From the NCBI RefSeq assembly GCF_014694405.1, contig NZ_JAAUWV010000009.1, positions 61,649 to 125,648 on the forward strand: DNA of 64,000 bases, in the 5' to 3' direction. The translations under genes were made by a program, and so were the position numbers. This stretch comes from Pseudoalteromonas sp. S16_S37. Its GTDB lineage: Bacteria; Pseudomonadota; Gammaproteobacteria; Enterobacterales; Alteromonadaceae. Below the pieces are notes generated by a model. The model was given only the letters and a program-made list of their open reading frames with translations, had not been told where the DNA came from and made no database searches. Positions 1-8,590 of this stretch are shown here, piece by piece (positions within the stretch are counted from its first letter, which is position 1; each line of letters begins with the position of its first letter).

Positions 1-461
1 ACGGCTTGCTGGTAACTAATATCTGAGGTTATGGTGATATCCGCAGCCCTCAAAAATGGCATTGCTACAACGTGGGCTGTTCCGTTTTTTGTTACAATAG
101 ACTTTACAACGTTTTCTGGCGCATTTTTGTCGAAACGGCCAACAACGTGGGTATCAAAGAGTTGTAAAAGCGGCTTTGCGGTTTCTATGCGATTAGCGGA
201 GTCATGATTGCCAGCAATAAGGACTATATGTAAGTCAGGGCAAAGTTGTTTTGCATGCTTGATGAAAGAATACAGCTGTTGCTCAGCACTGGCTGGCGGA
301 GTTGCAGTATGGTAAATGTCGCCTGCAACAACAAGTAAATCAATAGCTTGTGTTTTAAGCGTGTTGGCAAGCCACTCCAAAAATACTTGCTGTTCTTGCG
401 CACGACTATGTTCATAAAACTGTTGGCCCAAATGCCAATCAGAGGAATGCAATACTCTCAT
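1..461 (-). CDS. sbcD: Exonuclease SbcD (SbcCD nuclease subunit), partial
   Basis: N-terminal 153 residues of the SbcD/Mre11-type metallophosphoesterase; the gene runs off the left edge of the window. Visible phosphoesterase motifs in order: DWH at residues 8-10, GDIYH at 47-51 and GNHD at 84-87, which carry metal ligands in this family. With SbcC, SbcD forms an ATP-dependent nuclease that opens hairpin and protein-blocked DNA ends in the cytoplasm. The ATG at 461 was chosen because MRVLHSSDWHLG is the usual SbcD start. In many gammaproteobacteria sbcC follows immediately, which would lie outside this window. The family call is confident; completeness cannot be judged. Confidence 0.93.
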   Translation of the reverse strand, partial: MRVLHSSDWHLGQQFYEHSRAQEQQVFLEWLANTLKTQAIDLLVVAGDIYHTATPPASAEQQLYSFIKHAKQLCPDLHIVLIAGNHDSANRIETAKPLLQLFDTHVVGRFDKNAPENVVKSIVTKNGTAHVVAMPFLRAADITITSDISYQQA

Positions 462-514
462 TCAGCGTTTCCTTGACGATAGAAACGCTAATATATCATT
501 GTCAGTGTGCTTGG

Positions 515-754
515 TTAACGGCTTATTTGCATCCAAGCGAAAAGAATTATAGGTAAAACAAGCAATAACAATAAAGCTGGTGTCTTGAATGCTTTTACTT
601 GCTTAGCCTGAAGCCTTTTTAAAGCTGACTTTTCGTTACATGCCGCTACTTTATCGATATAAAAGTAGCCATCATCTAAATACTCTTTGCAATTTTGCTC
701 ATCCGCAGGAATGGCAACAAGCTTCTCTTGTTTTTTTAGGATGTAAAAATCCAT
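515..754 (-). CDS. Small C-terminally anchored membrane protein, unknown function
   Basis: About 79 residues from the ATG at 754, preceded by a GGTGAG Shine-Dalgarno-like sequence; GTG codons at 763 and 766 are alternative starts. The first ~55 residues are polar and charged, and one hydrophobic segment (about 58-76, rich in Leu/Ile) ends the protein, so it should be a tail-anchored inner membrane protein with a cytoplasmic head. It lies 53 bp upstream of sbcD on the same strand and could be co-transcribed with it. I do not recognise the family. It could be spurious, but the ordered polar-then-membrane composition and the ribosome binding site support a real gene. Confidence 0.6.
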   Translation of the reverse strand: MDFYILKKQEKLVAIPADEQNCKEYLDDGYFYIDKVAACNEKSALKRLQAKQVKAFKTPALLLLLVLPIILFAWMQISR

Positions 755-983
755 ACTGCTCACCACATTTTTTCTTGCTAAACGGGTTTATTTATACGAG
801 CAAAAGTGAGGCCAACTTTTTGGGACATTTTTGCACGAAATAAAAAAGTGCGGGATTTTAAAGATAATTTCGGGTAAAGATCAATAAAAAAATTTGTTTT
901 TTTAATTTATTTCCCAAATAGAGACAATAATTTCAAAAAATACAAGTTGGCATGCCGTTTTATTGGCGTCTGCGGAGGTTTGT

Positions 984-1012
984 TTGCAATTATGTATATA
1001 AATTATTTTATA
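984..1012 (+). promoter_or_regulatory. Possible sigma-70 promoter in the 500-bp gap before the HAD gene
   Basis: The gap 767-1256 holds no convincing gene. Within it TTGCAA (984-989) is followed after 17 bp by TTTATA (1007-1012), a plausible -35/-10 pair for transcription towards the HAD phosphatase, leaving a leader of about 240 nt. The region is very AT-rich, so chance matches are likely. Confidence 0.3.
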
Positions 1013-1256
1013 TCGTTATAAGAACAAACGTGCTTCAATGCAATAGATGCGAGATAATCTGCCGCCTATTCGGCTACAATTGTCATCACTATTGTTTTTA
1101 TCAGTGCAATTAAATAACGTGAAAACTTTGAAGGGATGGTAACTTAGCGCTTTGCAAGATAGTGCTTGGTGGCCTATGGTTAAACAACATTCGCCACTAA
1201 TGGCAGGGATAATAATGTTACAATTAAATGCACAGGCGTGCTCATACAGTAGTGCC

Positions 1257-1850
1257 ATGATCCAACAGACAATAAAAGGTGTGATCTTTGACCTAGACGG
1301 CACCCTAGTTAGCTCCGATTTAGACTTTCAGTTGATCAAAGCACAAGTCGGTTGCTCGCCAGAGCAAGATTTGCTCGATTTTATCGCTCAACTTCCTTCA
1401 CCCTACATGCGCCAAGAAGCAATGAACATCGTTCATCAACACGAAATGCTAGATGCGCAAAATGCGCAGCTTTTACCCGGCGTTGCCGATAGCATAAAGC
1501 GCTTAGAGCAAATGCAAATTCCAATGGCTATTGTGACCCGCAACTTTGGCCGCGCCGCAAAATTAAAGCTAGAACAATGTAATTTGCCTATCTCGTTGAT
1601 ATTGACTCGGGATGATGCCCCGGCAAAGCCAAATCCAAGCGCCCTTTTGCATATTGCGAAGCAATGGCAATTTTCAACACCTCATTGTATGTATGTGGGT
1701 GATTATTTGTATGATATACAAGCTGCGCACAATGCCAAAATGCGATCTTGCCTATATGCGCCAAACGATATGCCGCATTATGCAAGTCAAGCACACCATA
1801 TACTCCGTCATTTTCAAGAGCTGCCTGAGCTTGTAAAAGCCTTTGCTTAG
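1257..1850 (+). CDS. HAD-superfamily phosphatase (Gph-like)
   Basis: A 197-residue haloacid dehalogenase-type hydrolase. All four motifs are visible: motif I FDLDGT with nucleophile Asp12 and Asp14, motif II Thr94 in IVTRN, motif III Lys124 in KPNP, and motif IV VGDYLYD around 147-153. A helical cap lies between motifs I and II, as in phosphoglycolate phosphatase-like enzymes (subfamily IA), but the protein is slightly shorter than Gph. The substrate cannot be told from sequence; a small phosphorylated metabolite or nucleotide is typical. The start at 1257 places MIQQTIKGVIFDLDGT at the N-terminus as usual; an open frame continues upstream to 1152 but that extension has no HAD character. Confidence 0.85.
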   Translation: MIQQTIKGVIFDLDGTLVSSDLDFQLIKAQVGCSPEQDLLDFIAQLPSPYMRQEAMNIVHQHEMLDAQNAQLLPGVADSIKRLEQMQIPMAIVTRNFGRAAKLKLEQCNLPISLILTRDDAPAKPNPSALLHIAKQWQFSTPHCMYVGDYLYDIQAAHNAKMRSCLYAPNDMPHYASQAHHILRHFQELPELVKAFA

Positions 1851-1887
1851 GTTTGCGTGTGACAATGCCTATCAAACACTAGCCCAA

Positions 1888-1915
1888 TGGCGAGAGTCTT
1901 GTTAAAATCTCGCCA
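1888..1915 (+). terminator. Hairpin after the HAD gene
   Basis: Perfect 8-bp inverted repeat TGGCGAGA / TCTCGCCA with a 12-nt loop between the HAD gene and the YebC-family gene. It is followed by AT-rich sequence without a clean U-run, so it is at best a weak terminator. Confidence 0.45.
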
Positions 1916-1941
1916 ATTTAATCTATAAAACGAGAATTAAG

Positions 1942-2667
1942 ATGGGCAGAGCATTTGAAGTCCGCAAGAACGCCATGGCAAAAACGGCGGCGGTAAAAAC
2001 CAAAGTAAACTCAAAATATGGTAAAGAAATTTACGTTGTAGCAAAAAACGGCGGCCCTGATCCTGAAACCAACCTGTCATTACGTCGCCTAATTGATAAA
2101 GCTAAAAAAGACCAAGTACCTGCTCACGTTATTGAAAAAGCAATCGAAAAAGCAGCAGGCGGTGCAGGTGAAGATTACGCAGCAGCACGTTACGAAGGTT
2201 ATGGTCCTGGTAACTGTATGGTGATTGTTGACTGTTTAACAGATAACCCAAACCGTACAATTAAAGATGTACGTTTACCATTTACTAAAACAGACTCAAA
2301 AATCGGTAGCCCTGGCTGTGTTGCGCACATGTTCGATCACTTAGCTATTCTAGGCTTTGATGGCGACGACGATGAAGCGGTATTAGAAGCGCTGATGATG
2401 GCTGATGTGGATGTGACAGACGTTGAAGTAGAAGATGGTAAAGTGTCGGTATTTGCACCACACACAGAGTACTACAAAGCGAAGACAGCATTGACAGAAA
2501 CATTTGATGGTATCAATTTCGAGATTGATGAAATCACGTTTGTGCCACAAACGCATATCGAAATCACAGATCCAGATGATATCGCAAACTTCGAAAAGTT
2601 CATGGGTATGCTTGAAGATTGTGATGATGTGCAAAACATTTATCACAATGCAATCGTTAAAAACTAA
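1942..2667 (+). CDS. YebC/PmpR (TACO1) family regulator, YeeN-like
   Basis: A 241-residue protein of the YebC/PmpR/TACO1 family. The N-terminus ([17 protein letters not shown]), the [10 protein letters not shown] segment, GGPDPETN and the conserved [20 protein letters not shown] block match the family, and the length is typical. The sequence resembles E. coli YeeN more than YebC: it starts MGR rather than MAGHS, and this branch often occurs as a second copy beside YebC. Members have been described as DNA-binding regulators, and recent work on the family links them to translation of proline-rich or stalling sequences; which applies here is unknown. It is a single-gene unit flanked by a hairpin and a strong terminator. 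Confidence 0.9.
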   Translation: MGRAFEVRKNAMAKTAAVKTKVNSKYGKEIYVVAKNGGPDPETNLSLRRLIDKAKKDQVPAHVIEKAIEKAAGGAGEDYAAARYEGYGPGNCMVIVDCLTDNPNRTIKDVRLPFTKTDSKIGSPGCVAHMFDHLAILGFDGDDDEAVLEALMMADVDVTDVEVEDGKVSVFAPHTEYYKAKTALTETFDGINFEIDEITFVPQTHIEITDPDDIANFEKFMGMLEDCDDVQNIYHNAIVKN

Positions 2668-2686
2668 TTGCTGCAACCTGTTTAAT

Positions 2687-2714
2687 AAAAGCCGAGCCTC
2701 TTGCTCGGCTTTTT
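2687..2714 (+). terminator. Rho-independent terminator after the YebC-family gene
   Basis: GCCGAGC (2691-2697), loop CTCTT, GCTCGGC (2703-2709), flanked by AAAA upstream and TTTTT downstream: a textbook intrinsic terminator, also usable from the opposite strand. Confidence 0.92.
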
Positions 2715-2736
2715 AATATGTCATTTGGAATGAGCT

Positions 2737-3087
2737 ATGAACAAAGTTATAAGTACCGAAAATGCTAAACACTACACCTGGGGCGAAGTGTGCGATGGCT
2801 GGCATCTAGCTGCAACCAAAGGGTTGAGCGTGATCCAAGAGCGAGTTCCTCCCGGTGCACAAGAGGTAAAGCATTTTCACCACGTTGCCGAGCAGTTTTT
2901 TTATATTCTACAAGGGCAAGCGTGCTTAGATGTGGATGGTGAGATATTAACACTACATAGCGGGCAGGGCGTCCATGTCAGTGCTAACACCCCACATCAG
3001 TTGAAGAACATCAGCTCTGAGGTGTTAACCATGCTGGTCATTTCAACCCCGCCAAGCCATGGCGACCGCACCCTCGTTAGCGAGTAA
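2737..3087 (+). CDS. Single-domain cupin protein
   Basis: A 116-residue cupin. The first metal-binding motif reads H46-F-H48-H49 ... E52 followed by FYILQG (55-60); the second motif ends in P86-H87, so the His/Glu metal ligands are present. Small cupins of this type bind a divalent metal and act as isomerases, dioxygenases or sensors; substrate specificity cannot be deduced. The gene begins 23 bp after the terminator of the upstream gene and converges on pxpA, so it is likely monocistronic. Confidence 0.85.
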   Translation: MNKVISTENAKHYTWGEVCDGWHLAATKGLSVIQERVPPGAQEVKHFHHVAEQFFYILQGQACLDVDGEILTLHSGQGVHVSANTPHQLKNISSEVLTMLVISTPPSHGDRTLVSE

Positions 3088-3095
3088 TGGGCGAT

Positions 3096-3830
3096 TTACG
3101 CTGATTGAGTTAGTAAAATACTGATCTCATTGATTTGTGCAATGCTGGCTTCATTATCACCATGGACACATAGCGTATCGGCTGTTAAAGCGAGCTGTTT
3201 GCCCGATTCTGTTGTTACACAACCGTGCGTTGCTAATTGACGAACCTGTGCCATCAGCGCCGTTTTGTCATGCACTGCGTTGGCCTGAGTGCGGGGGGTG
3301 AGCATGCCATTATCGGTGTAAAGCCTATCCGCAAATGCTTCAAACATAAGCTTAACGCCAAATGTATCTGCTAAAGCCTGATGCTCCTTTTGACGAGCGG
3401 TAGCTAGCACCATCAGTTTTAATTCTTTCGGGTAACTTGCAATCGCTTGGATCACGATATTAAGTAGTGGCTCATCGGCCATCATATCGTTGTAAAGAGC
3501 GCCGTGGGGCTTCACATACGCAAGCGTTAAGCCTTGGCATTGCGCCATGCCATCAAGCGCCGAAATTTGATAGTGCAGTGTATCGGTTAACTCCTGAGCA
3601 CTCATTTTCATTGAACGGCGACCAAATCCTTGTAAATCAGGGTAGCTTGGGTGTGCACCAATCATCACTTGATGCTGTTTTGCTAATTTAAGCGTTTTGG
3701 CTATCACTGTAGGGTCGCCTGCATGAAACCCACAGGCAATATTGGCACAGTCTATTACAGCCATTGCTTGCTCATCTAAGCCCATTTTCCAAGCGCCAAA
3801 GCTCTCTCCTAAATCACAATTTAATAGCAT
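3096..3830 (-). CDS. pxpA: 5-oxoprolinase subunit A (LamB/YcsF family)
   Basis: A 244-residue LamB/YcsF protein beginning MLLNCDLGESFGAWKMG, with the family signatures IACGFHAGDP and IGAHPSYPDLQGFGRR and the segment KPHGALYNDM. PxpA acts with PxpB and PxpC in ATP-dependent hydrolysis of 5-oxoproline (pyroglutamate) to glutamate in the cytoplasm. No pxpB or pxpC is next to it; they are usually adjacent, so they must be elsewhere or absent. The start lies 8 bp after the GH3 stop on the same strand, so the two are probably co-transcribed. 5-Oxoproline can come from glutathione turnover or damaged peptide ends, so a link with cell-wall recycling is possible but is inference. Confidence 0.92.
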   Translation of the reverse strand: MLLNCDLGESFGAWKMGLDEQAMAVIDCANIACGFHAGDPTVIAKTLKLAKQHQVMIGAHPSYPDLQGFGRRSMKMSAQELTDTLHYQISALDGMAQCQGLTLAYVKPHGALYNDMMADEPLLNIVIQAIASYPKELKLMVLATARQKEHQALADTFGVKLMFEAFADRLYTDNGMLTPRTQANAVHDKTALMAQVRQLATHGCVTTESGKQLALTADTLCVHGDNEASIAQINEISILLTQSA

Positions 3831-3838
3831 AACGAGTC

Positions 3839-5677
3839 CTATTTAATGGTTACAGGCAATACGCCGTTTGCTGGTGCGACACCGAGTATCACTTTTGCCA
3901 GTGCGGTAAAAGCGGGGCCTGACACTTGCCTATCAGTCTCAACATCTATGTTATAAGCATAGCTTGCTAATACGGCGTCGCTTAGTGGCGCAAATTGTTT
4001 GATTTCATAAGGTGCACGCAAACTAATAAACACCGTGGGTTTATTTTGCTTTTTGGCCCAACGGAGCAGGGCTTCTAGTGCTTGTGGTTGTTGTTGACGA
4101 GACAGAGCATATTTCTCTAACTTCGCGACATCTTCCATCCCGCCAATTTCTACAGCACTTTGTTGAGGGCTTGCATGGCCTGCAATGACAACGTCAGCGT
4201 CTGAAATTTGCTGCTCAGCTAAGTTTGGAGCAAACCCTTGCAAGCTATTACAGGTGATCTGTAAAGGGGCTTTACTAAATGCCCTTAGTGCTTGTTGCAT
4301 GGCTTCACACTTACGCATATCGGGCATGATAACGTGAATTTTTTTCTTAGTGTCTACATTTAAAGGCAATAACTGTTCATTTTTTACTTGCGTGATGGCC
4401 GCCAGAGCAAGCTCTGCTTCAAGTTTTCGATGTCCGGGGTTACCTAATGTCGCTTTTGCAATCGCACTAGAAGCAGGCGCGATATTTGATAAATAACGCT
4501 GTTTGAGTGTAATGATCCTGTTGGCTGATGCGCTTATCTCATCATGATTGAGAGTTTTATTTTTAACAGCTTGGGTAAGCGACTCAAGCAGCTGCTCTAG
4601 TTGCTTGATATCATCAGGTGTGCGAATCGCAAGGGGCATCAGGGCGATATCTACTCCCGCATTAAAGGTTTCAATGACCGCTGATGTACTATCAAAAAAG
4701 TCACTGATCCCCGCCATGTCTAAAGCATCTGTGATCACCACACCTTGGTAGCCAAGTTTGCTGCGCAGCAAGTCATGCATAATAGTACGCGACATGGTGG
4801 CGGGCTTTAGCATCTGTTGTCCATGCTTGTTTTTAAGCGTACTGCTATCAAGCGCTGGGTATTGAATATGGGCAGTCATGATCATACCCGGTGGGTTGCT
4901 ATCAATCACAGATTTAAACGGGGCTAAGTCATTTTGCCAAATGGTGTCTGTATCATGGTCGACTCTTGGCAGCCCCGTGTGGCTATCAACGTGGGTATCG
5001 CCATGACCCGGAAAATGCTTTAGTGCTGAGATCACGCCTTGTTGTTCAAAGGCTTTGACTTGCGCAGCTCCTAGTTTGGCGACCAATTCAGGGTTTTCGG
5101 AAAAAGAACGGACATTGATCACCGGATTTTCGGCATTCATATTAACATCAACAGTGGGAGCAAAGTTGACGTTAATACCAAGGCTTGTAAGCTCCTTAGC
5201 GATAACTTCAGCAACTGCGCTGGCGTAATGCGTTCCATGCTTAGGGTAGGTGGCACCAATGCTCATATTACCGGTAAATGATGTTGCTTGCTCGCGGTTG
5301 ATACGTGCTACGCGCCCACCTTCTTGGTCTATTGCGATAAACAGTGGAAGAGGGTATTTCGCCTTTTGAGCTGCAGCCTGCAGTTGGTTGTTTAGATTTA
5401 CTATTTGCTGTGTGTCGTGGGTGTTCTCTGAAAACAGAATAACACCACCGATATGATAATTGGCGATCACTTGGGCGAGCTGTTCGGGCAACTGTGTCAT
5501 TGGCTCTCGGCACGTCTTACTCTGCCCTTGAGCGCAAAAATAGCGAAAATCTAGCATTAACTTTTGCCCTAGTTGTACCTCAATCGGCAGCTCTGGCTTT
5601 GCAAAAACGGTTGATGGATTGCTCATGGTCATGGCGAAAATGATACCTAATGGTTTAATAAGCCTAGAAAACGTCAT
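3839..5677 (-). CDS. Secreted GH3 beta-N-acetylhexosaminidase, NagZ-type
   Basis: A 612-residue glycoside hydrolase family 3 protein with an N-terminal signal peptide (hydrophobic about 9-26). The NagZ signature KHFPGHGDTHVDSH lies at 220-233, giving the Asp-His acid/base dyad of hexosaminidases, and ITDALDM at 315-321 gives the nucleophile Asp317. A second alpha/beta domain (about 400-612) makes it nearly twice the size of cytoplasmic NagZ (~340 residues) and like the two-domain secreted forms of Gram-positives and marine Bacteroidetes/Gammaproteobacteria. It should release N-acetylglucosamine from muropeptides or chitin fragments in the periplasm. It is the first gene of a unit with pxpA. 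An assignment as beta-glucosidase is unlikely because of the DSH motif. Confidence 0.9.
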   Translation of the reverse strand: MTFSRLIKPLGIIFAMTMSNPSTVFAKPELPIEVQLGQKLMLDFRYFCAQGQSKTCREPMTQLPEQLAQVIANYHIGGVILFSENTHDTQQIVNLNNQLQAAAQKAKYPLPLFIAIDQEGGRVARINREQATSFTGNMSIGATYPKHGTHYASAVAEVIAKELTSLGINVNFAPTVDVNMNAENPVINVRSFSENPELVAKLGAAQVKAFEQQGVISALKHFPGHGDTHVDSHTGLPRVDHDTDTIWQNDLAPFKSVIDSNPPGMIMTAHIQYPALDSSTLKNKHGQQMLKPATMSRTIMHDLLRSKLGYQGVVITDALDMAGISDFFDSTSAVIETFNAGVDIALMPLAIRTPDDIKQLEQLLESLTQAVKNKTLNHDEISASANRIITLKQRYLSNIAPASSAIAKATLGNPGHRKLEAELALAAITQVKNEQLLPLNVDTKKKIHVIMPDMRKCEAMQQALRAFSKAPLQITCNSLQGFAPNLAEQQISDADVVIAGHASPQQSAVEIGGMEDVAKLEKYALSRQQQPQALEALLRWAKKQNKPTVFISLRAPYEIKQFAPLSDAVLASYAYNIDVETDRQVSGPAFTALAKVILGVAPANGVLPVTIK

Positions 5678-5760
5678 AAAAAATGAATAGTTATTTTCGT
5701 TATGATGGCTAATTTAGCATTAACCAAAGGTGATTGATAACTTAAGGCGATGATCTTTAC

Positions 5761-7089
5761 TTAAGCTGCGGTGTAGGGCAAATCGAGTAGGGCACAACAG
5801 CCTGTTTTATCTACTCTGTTATGCAACGACAATCGGCCTTGATGGGCTTCGGCAATTTGTTGGCATAATACCAAGCCGATACCCGAGCCATGCTGTTTAG
5901 TGCTGTAAAAGGGCACAAATAGATTATCGCTGTTTTTAATGCCGCCTCCGTTGTCACAAATATGTACTCTTATTCGCTTGTTGCTGATTTGCCAATCAAT
6001 ATCAATTTGGCAGGTATGCTTGAGCTGTGCAGAGGCATCTTGTGCATTTTTGAATAGGTTGATAAATAACTGCTCAAATTGCCATGAATCAATAAGTAAG
6101 ATGACATCGTCTTTTGGAATTATGTTAAATAAGCAGTCATTAAATGGCTTTTGACAGTTAGCTATTAATTCTTTGAGTGAGTGAGCTTGGCAGTTTGGTT
6201 CGGGTAATCTTGCTAATTGATGGTAGCTTTCAATAAATTTGCCTAAATCGCTGGCGCGTTTTTGAATGAACTCTAAGTTATCGGTGATGCTATTTTTTAT
6301 CGGTGAATCAATTTGCTTATTCACTATTTTGACCAAGGTTTGTGAAATAGAGGCAATAGGCGACAAAGAGTTATTTATCTCATGACTCATCACCTTAATA
6401 AGTCGCTGCCATGCATGCCTTTGTTCACTGCGTAGTAAAGAATGAACGTCGGTAATAAATACCAGCTTATATGTTTTGCCCTCACGCATGTATTGTTCAA
6501 CATGCAAGTTATAGCGCTTTGTTTGTAAAGCAATTGGCAGTTCTATGACCTGACTTTGGCCTTCTTCAAGCTGATTGACGATATGTAGCTCTTTGGGTAA
6601 CGCATTAGCGATTTTGTGTGGGCTTAGAGAAAACAGCGTTTGTGCTGCTGGGTTAAAAAGGGCAATTTGCTGATTGTCGTCAATGGCTAAAATGGCAACA
6701 TCAATGTGCTCTAATACCGTTTGTACTAGTTGTTGAGACTCTGCTGATTGCCAGCGCTGCGCACTAAGTTGTTGTGCTAAGCGGTTTATGGCGTTAAACA
6801 AGGGGGCGAGCTCTTGTTCGCCTTTTCCTGCACGTGCTCTTAAGGTGTAATCTCCTTGTGCAAGCGCCTCAATTAAATTAGTTTGCGTGCGTAATTGGTA
6901 GACTACTTTTTGCTTAACTCGAATGCAGCTCCATGTGATCACAATTGCGCCAAGTAGAGCGCATAATGCAATCAGCCACACCGAAACTTGGCTGTAGAGC
7001 ATGGCGATGATAAGCATTAGCAGCAAAGGCAATGCGGTTGCCAAATATATGATGCTGAGTTGTTTTTCATACGGTGTGTGTTTTGGCAT
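5761..7089 (-). CDS. Sensor histidine kinase (NtrY/NtrB-like) of the efflux operon
   Basis: A 442-residue kinase: two close transmembrane segments (about 12-30 and 35-55) with almost no periplasmic loop, HAMP-like region, a PAS domain (about 120-220), HisKA with MSHEINN (phospho-acceptor His236) and a HATPase domain with the N-box FINLFKNAQDAS, DNGGGI and GSGIGL. The short loop suggests that the signal is sensed in the membrane or through the PAS domain. It follows the sigma-54 response regulator by 22 bp and is its obvious partner. The operon order (transporter genes, regulator, kinase) suggests envelope or drug stress as the signal; the signal itself is unknown. Confidence 0.9.
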   Translation of the reverse strand: MPKHTPYEKQLSIIYLATALPLLLMLIIAMLYSQVSVWLIALCALLGAIVITWSCIRVKQKVVYQLRTQTNLIEALAQGDYTLRARAGKGEQELAPLFNAINRLAQQLSAQRWQSAESQQLVQTVLEHIDVAILAIDDNQQIALFNPAAQTLFSLSPHKIANALPKELHIVNQLEEGQSQVIELPIALQTKRYNLHVEQYMREGKTYKLVFITDVHSLLRSEQRHAWQRLIKVMSHEINNSLSPIASISQTLVKIVNKQIDSPIKNSITDNLEFIQKRASDLGKFIESYHQLARLPEPNCQAHSLKELIANCQKPFNDCLFNIIPKDDVILLIDSWQFEQLFINLFKNAQDASAQLKHTCQIDIDWQISNKRIRVHICDNGGGIKNSDNLFVPFYSTKQHGSGIGLVLCQQIAEAHQGRLSLHNRVDKTGCCALLDLPYTAA

Positions 7090-7111
7090 CTATATTCATC
7101 ACTTTGATTAC

Positions 7112-8491
7112 TTAGTTAGTTTTGTTTAAACGGCGGTAAAAGGTACTTCGGCTGAGACCAAGCGATTGTGCGGCAGTGACGGCATCGCCATTAAAGTGAG
7201 CAAGCCGCTGCGCTAAGGTTTGCTGTTCTATCTCACTTAAAGTTAGTAAGTGGGCACTATTTGTTTGTCCTTCGTTACTTATAGCCTGTACTTGCGGTGT
7301 CGGCGCTAAATTGAGGTGCTCAATATCAATATGTTCACTCGGTGCGAGAATATGTGCACGTTCCATTAAGTGCCCAAGCTCTCTAACATTACCCGGCCAT
7401 TGATAATGCTGTAGTGCATGTTGTGCCTGAGGGGTTAACACCCGTCCTTGCGCTGCGTACTTTTCAATGGCGCGCTGCAAAAAATAATGGGCTAAAGGCA
7501 AAATGTCAGCAATACGTTCGCGCAAAGGAGGGATATGTATTTGCACGGTATTAATACGATATAGAAGGTCTTTTCGAAATGCGCCGCTTGCCACAGCATG
7601 ATTAAGATCTGCATTGGTGGCACTGACCAAGCGCACATCCACCGATTGAGTTTTACTGGCACCGACCTTTTCAAACTGCTTTTCTTCTAACACTCTTAAT
7701 AACTTAGCTTGTTGTGAGTAGGGGGTGTTGGCGATTTCGTCTAAAAATAACGTCCCTTCATCGGCCAGTTCAAAACGACCGATACGTTGCGACTTGGCAT
7801 CGGTAAAGGCCCCTTTTACATGACCAAACATTTCGCTTTCAAACAAGCTCTCGCTGACCGCCCCCATATTAACACTGATCAACTGCTCATCTTTTCGCGC
7901 GGAAAGATCATGTAAATAACGCGCAAATAGGCTTTTTCCTGTGCCATTTTCGCCCGTAAGCAATACGCTAACATCACTTTTTGCAACTTGTGATAATGTG
8001 GCCAACACGCTTTTTATTTGCTCTGAATGGGCAATCAAGCCCGATACAAACCCCAGCTCGTTTTGCAGTAACTGGTTATGAATCGCCAGTTTTTGGGTGC
8101 GCTGCTTGGCTTTAGCCAGCTGTAATTGTGTGCGAATAATGTTCAAGAGCCGTTCGTTTTCCCATGGCTTTTGCACAAAATCATTGGCACCAAGCTGCAT
8201 GGCTTTGACCGCAATTTCAATGCTGCCCCAACCTGTAATCGCTATGATGGGAGTTTGCTCATCATCAGCTCTTACGTGCTGGATAAAGGCCAAACCCTCT
8301 TCAGCGGATGTGGTGTCTTGGGTAAAGTTGAGATCGGTGATCACCAAGCCTATAGTATTACTTTTTAATAACTGTTTAGCCTCAGTAGGGCTATTGGCTT
8401 GTAAACACATATAACCCTCAGCCAGCAGCAATAGGCTCAGAGCATGTCTTATGCCCTCATCATCATCAATGATTAATATCGGATCGCTCAT
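7112..8491 (-). CDS. Sigma-54-dependent response regulator (NtrC family)
   Basis: A 459-residue activator in three parts: receiver domain with phospho-acceptor Asp53 (VITDLNF), AAA+ domain with Walker A GENGTGKS (180-187), sigma-54 contact loop GAFTDA (227-232) and Walker B GTLFLDEI (246-253), and a C-terminal Fis-type helix-turn-helix ending SLGLSRSTFYRRLNK. It should bind upstream palindromes and remodel sigma-54 RNA polymerase. A sigma-54 promoter with palindromic sites lies upstream of the operon's first gene (13063-13174), so autogenous control is likely. The loop reads GAFTDA rather than GAFTGA, a variant known in functional members. Confidence 0.93.
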   Translation of the reverse strand: MSDPILIIDDDEGIRHALSLLLLAEGYMCLQANSPTEAKQLLKSNTIGLVITDLNFTQDTTSAEEGLAFIQHVRADDEQTPIIAITGWGSIEIAVKAMQLGANDFVQKPWENERLLNIIRTQLQLAKAKQRTQKLAIHNQLLQNELGFVSGLIAHSEQIKSVLATLSQVAKSDVSVLLTGENGTGKSLFARYLHDLSARKDEQLISVNMGAVSESLFESEMFGHVKGAFTDAKSQRIGRFELADEGTLFLDEIANTPYSQQAKLLRVLEEKQFEKVGASKTQSVDVRLVSATNADLNHAVASGAFRKDLLYRINTVQIHIPPLRERIADILPLAHYFLQRAIEKYAAQGRVLTPQAQHALQHYQWPGNVRELGHLMERAHILAPSEHIDIEHLNLAPTPQVQAISNEGQTNSAHLLTLSEIEQQTLAQRLAHFNGDAVTAAQSLGLSRSTFYRRLNKTN

Positions 8492-8532
8492 AAATATTTG
8501 TTAATCACACGCTTAAGTAAGTTCAGTGTACG

Positions 8533-8566
8533 ACAAAGCGTAGTAAATATAAAAACTACGCTTTGT
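8533..8566 (-). terminator. 12-bp hairpin between permease and response-regulator genes
   Basis: Perfect 12-bp inverted repeat ACAAAGCGTAGT / ACTACGCTTTGT with a 10-nt AT loop. No U-run follows on the minus strand, so it is more likely an attenuator or mRNA-stability element that separates transporter output from the downstream two-component genes than a full terminator. Confidence 0.55.
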
Positions 8567-8590
8567 TATTGAGTGTTACTGCATTGGCCG

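Noticed and set aside
1016..1303. Minus-strand frame in the gap before the HAD gene
   Set aside because: No family features, overlaps the HAD start, and lacks a ribosome binding site.
7802..7819. GAFTDA in place of GAFTGA in the sigma-54 activator
   Set aside because: Known functional variant; other AAA+ motifs are intact, so not taken as loss of function.
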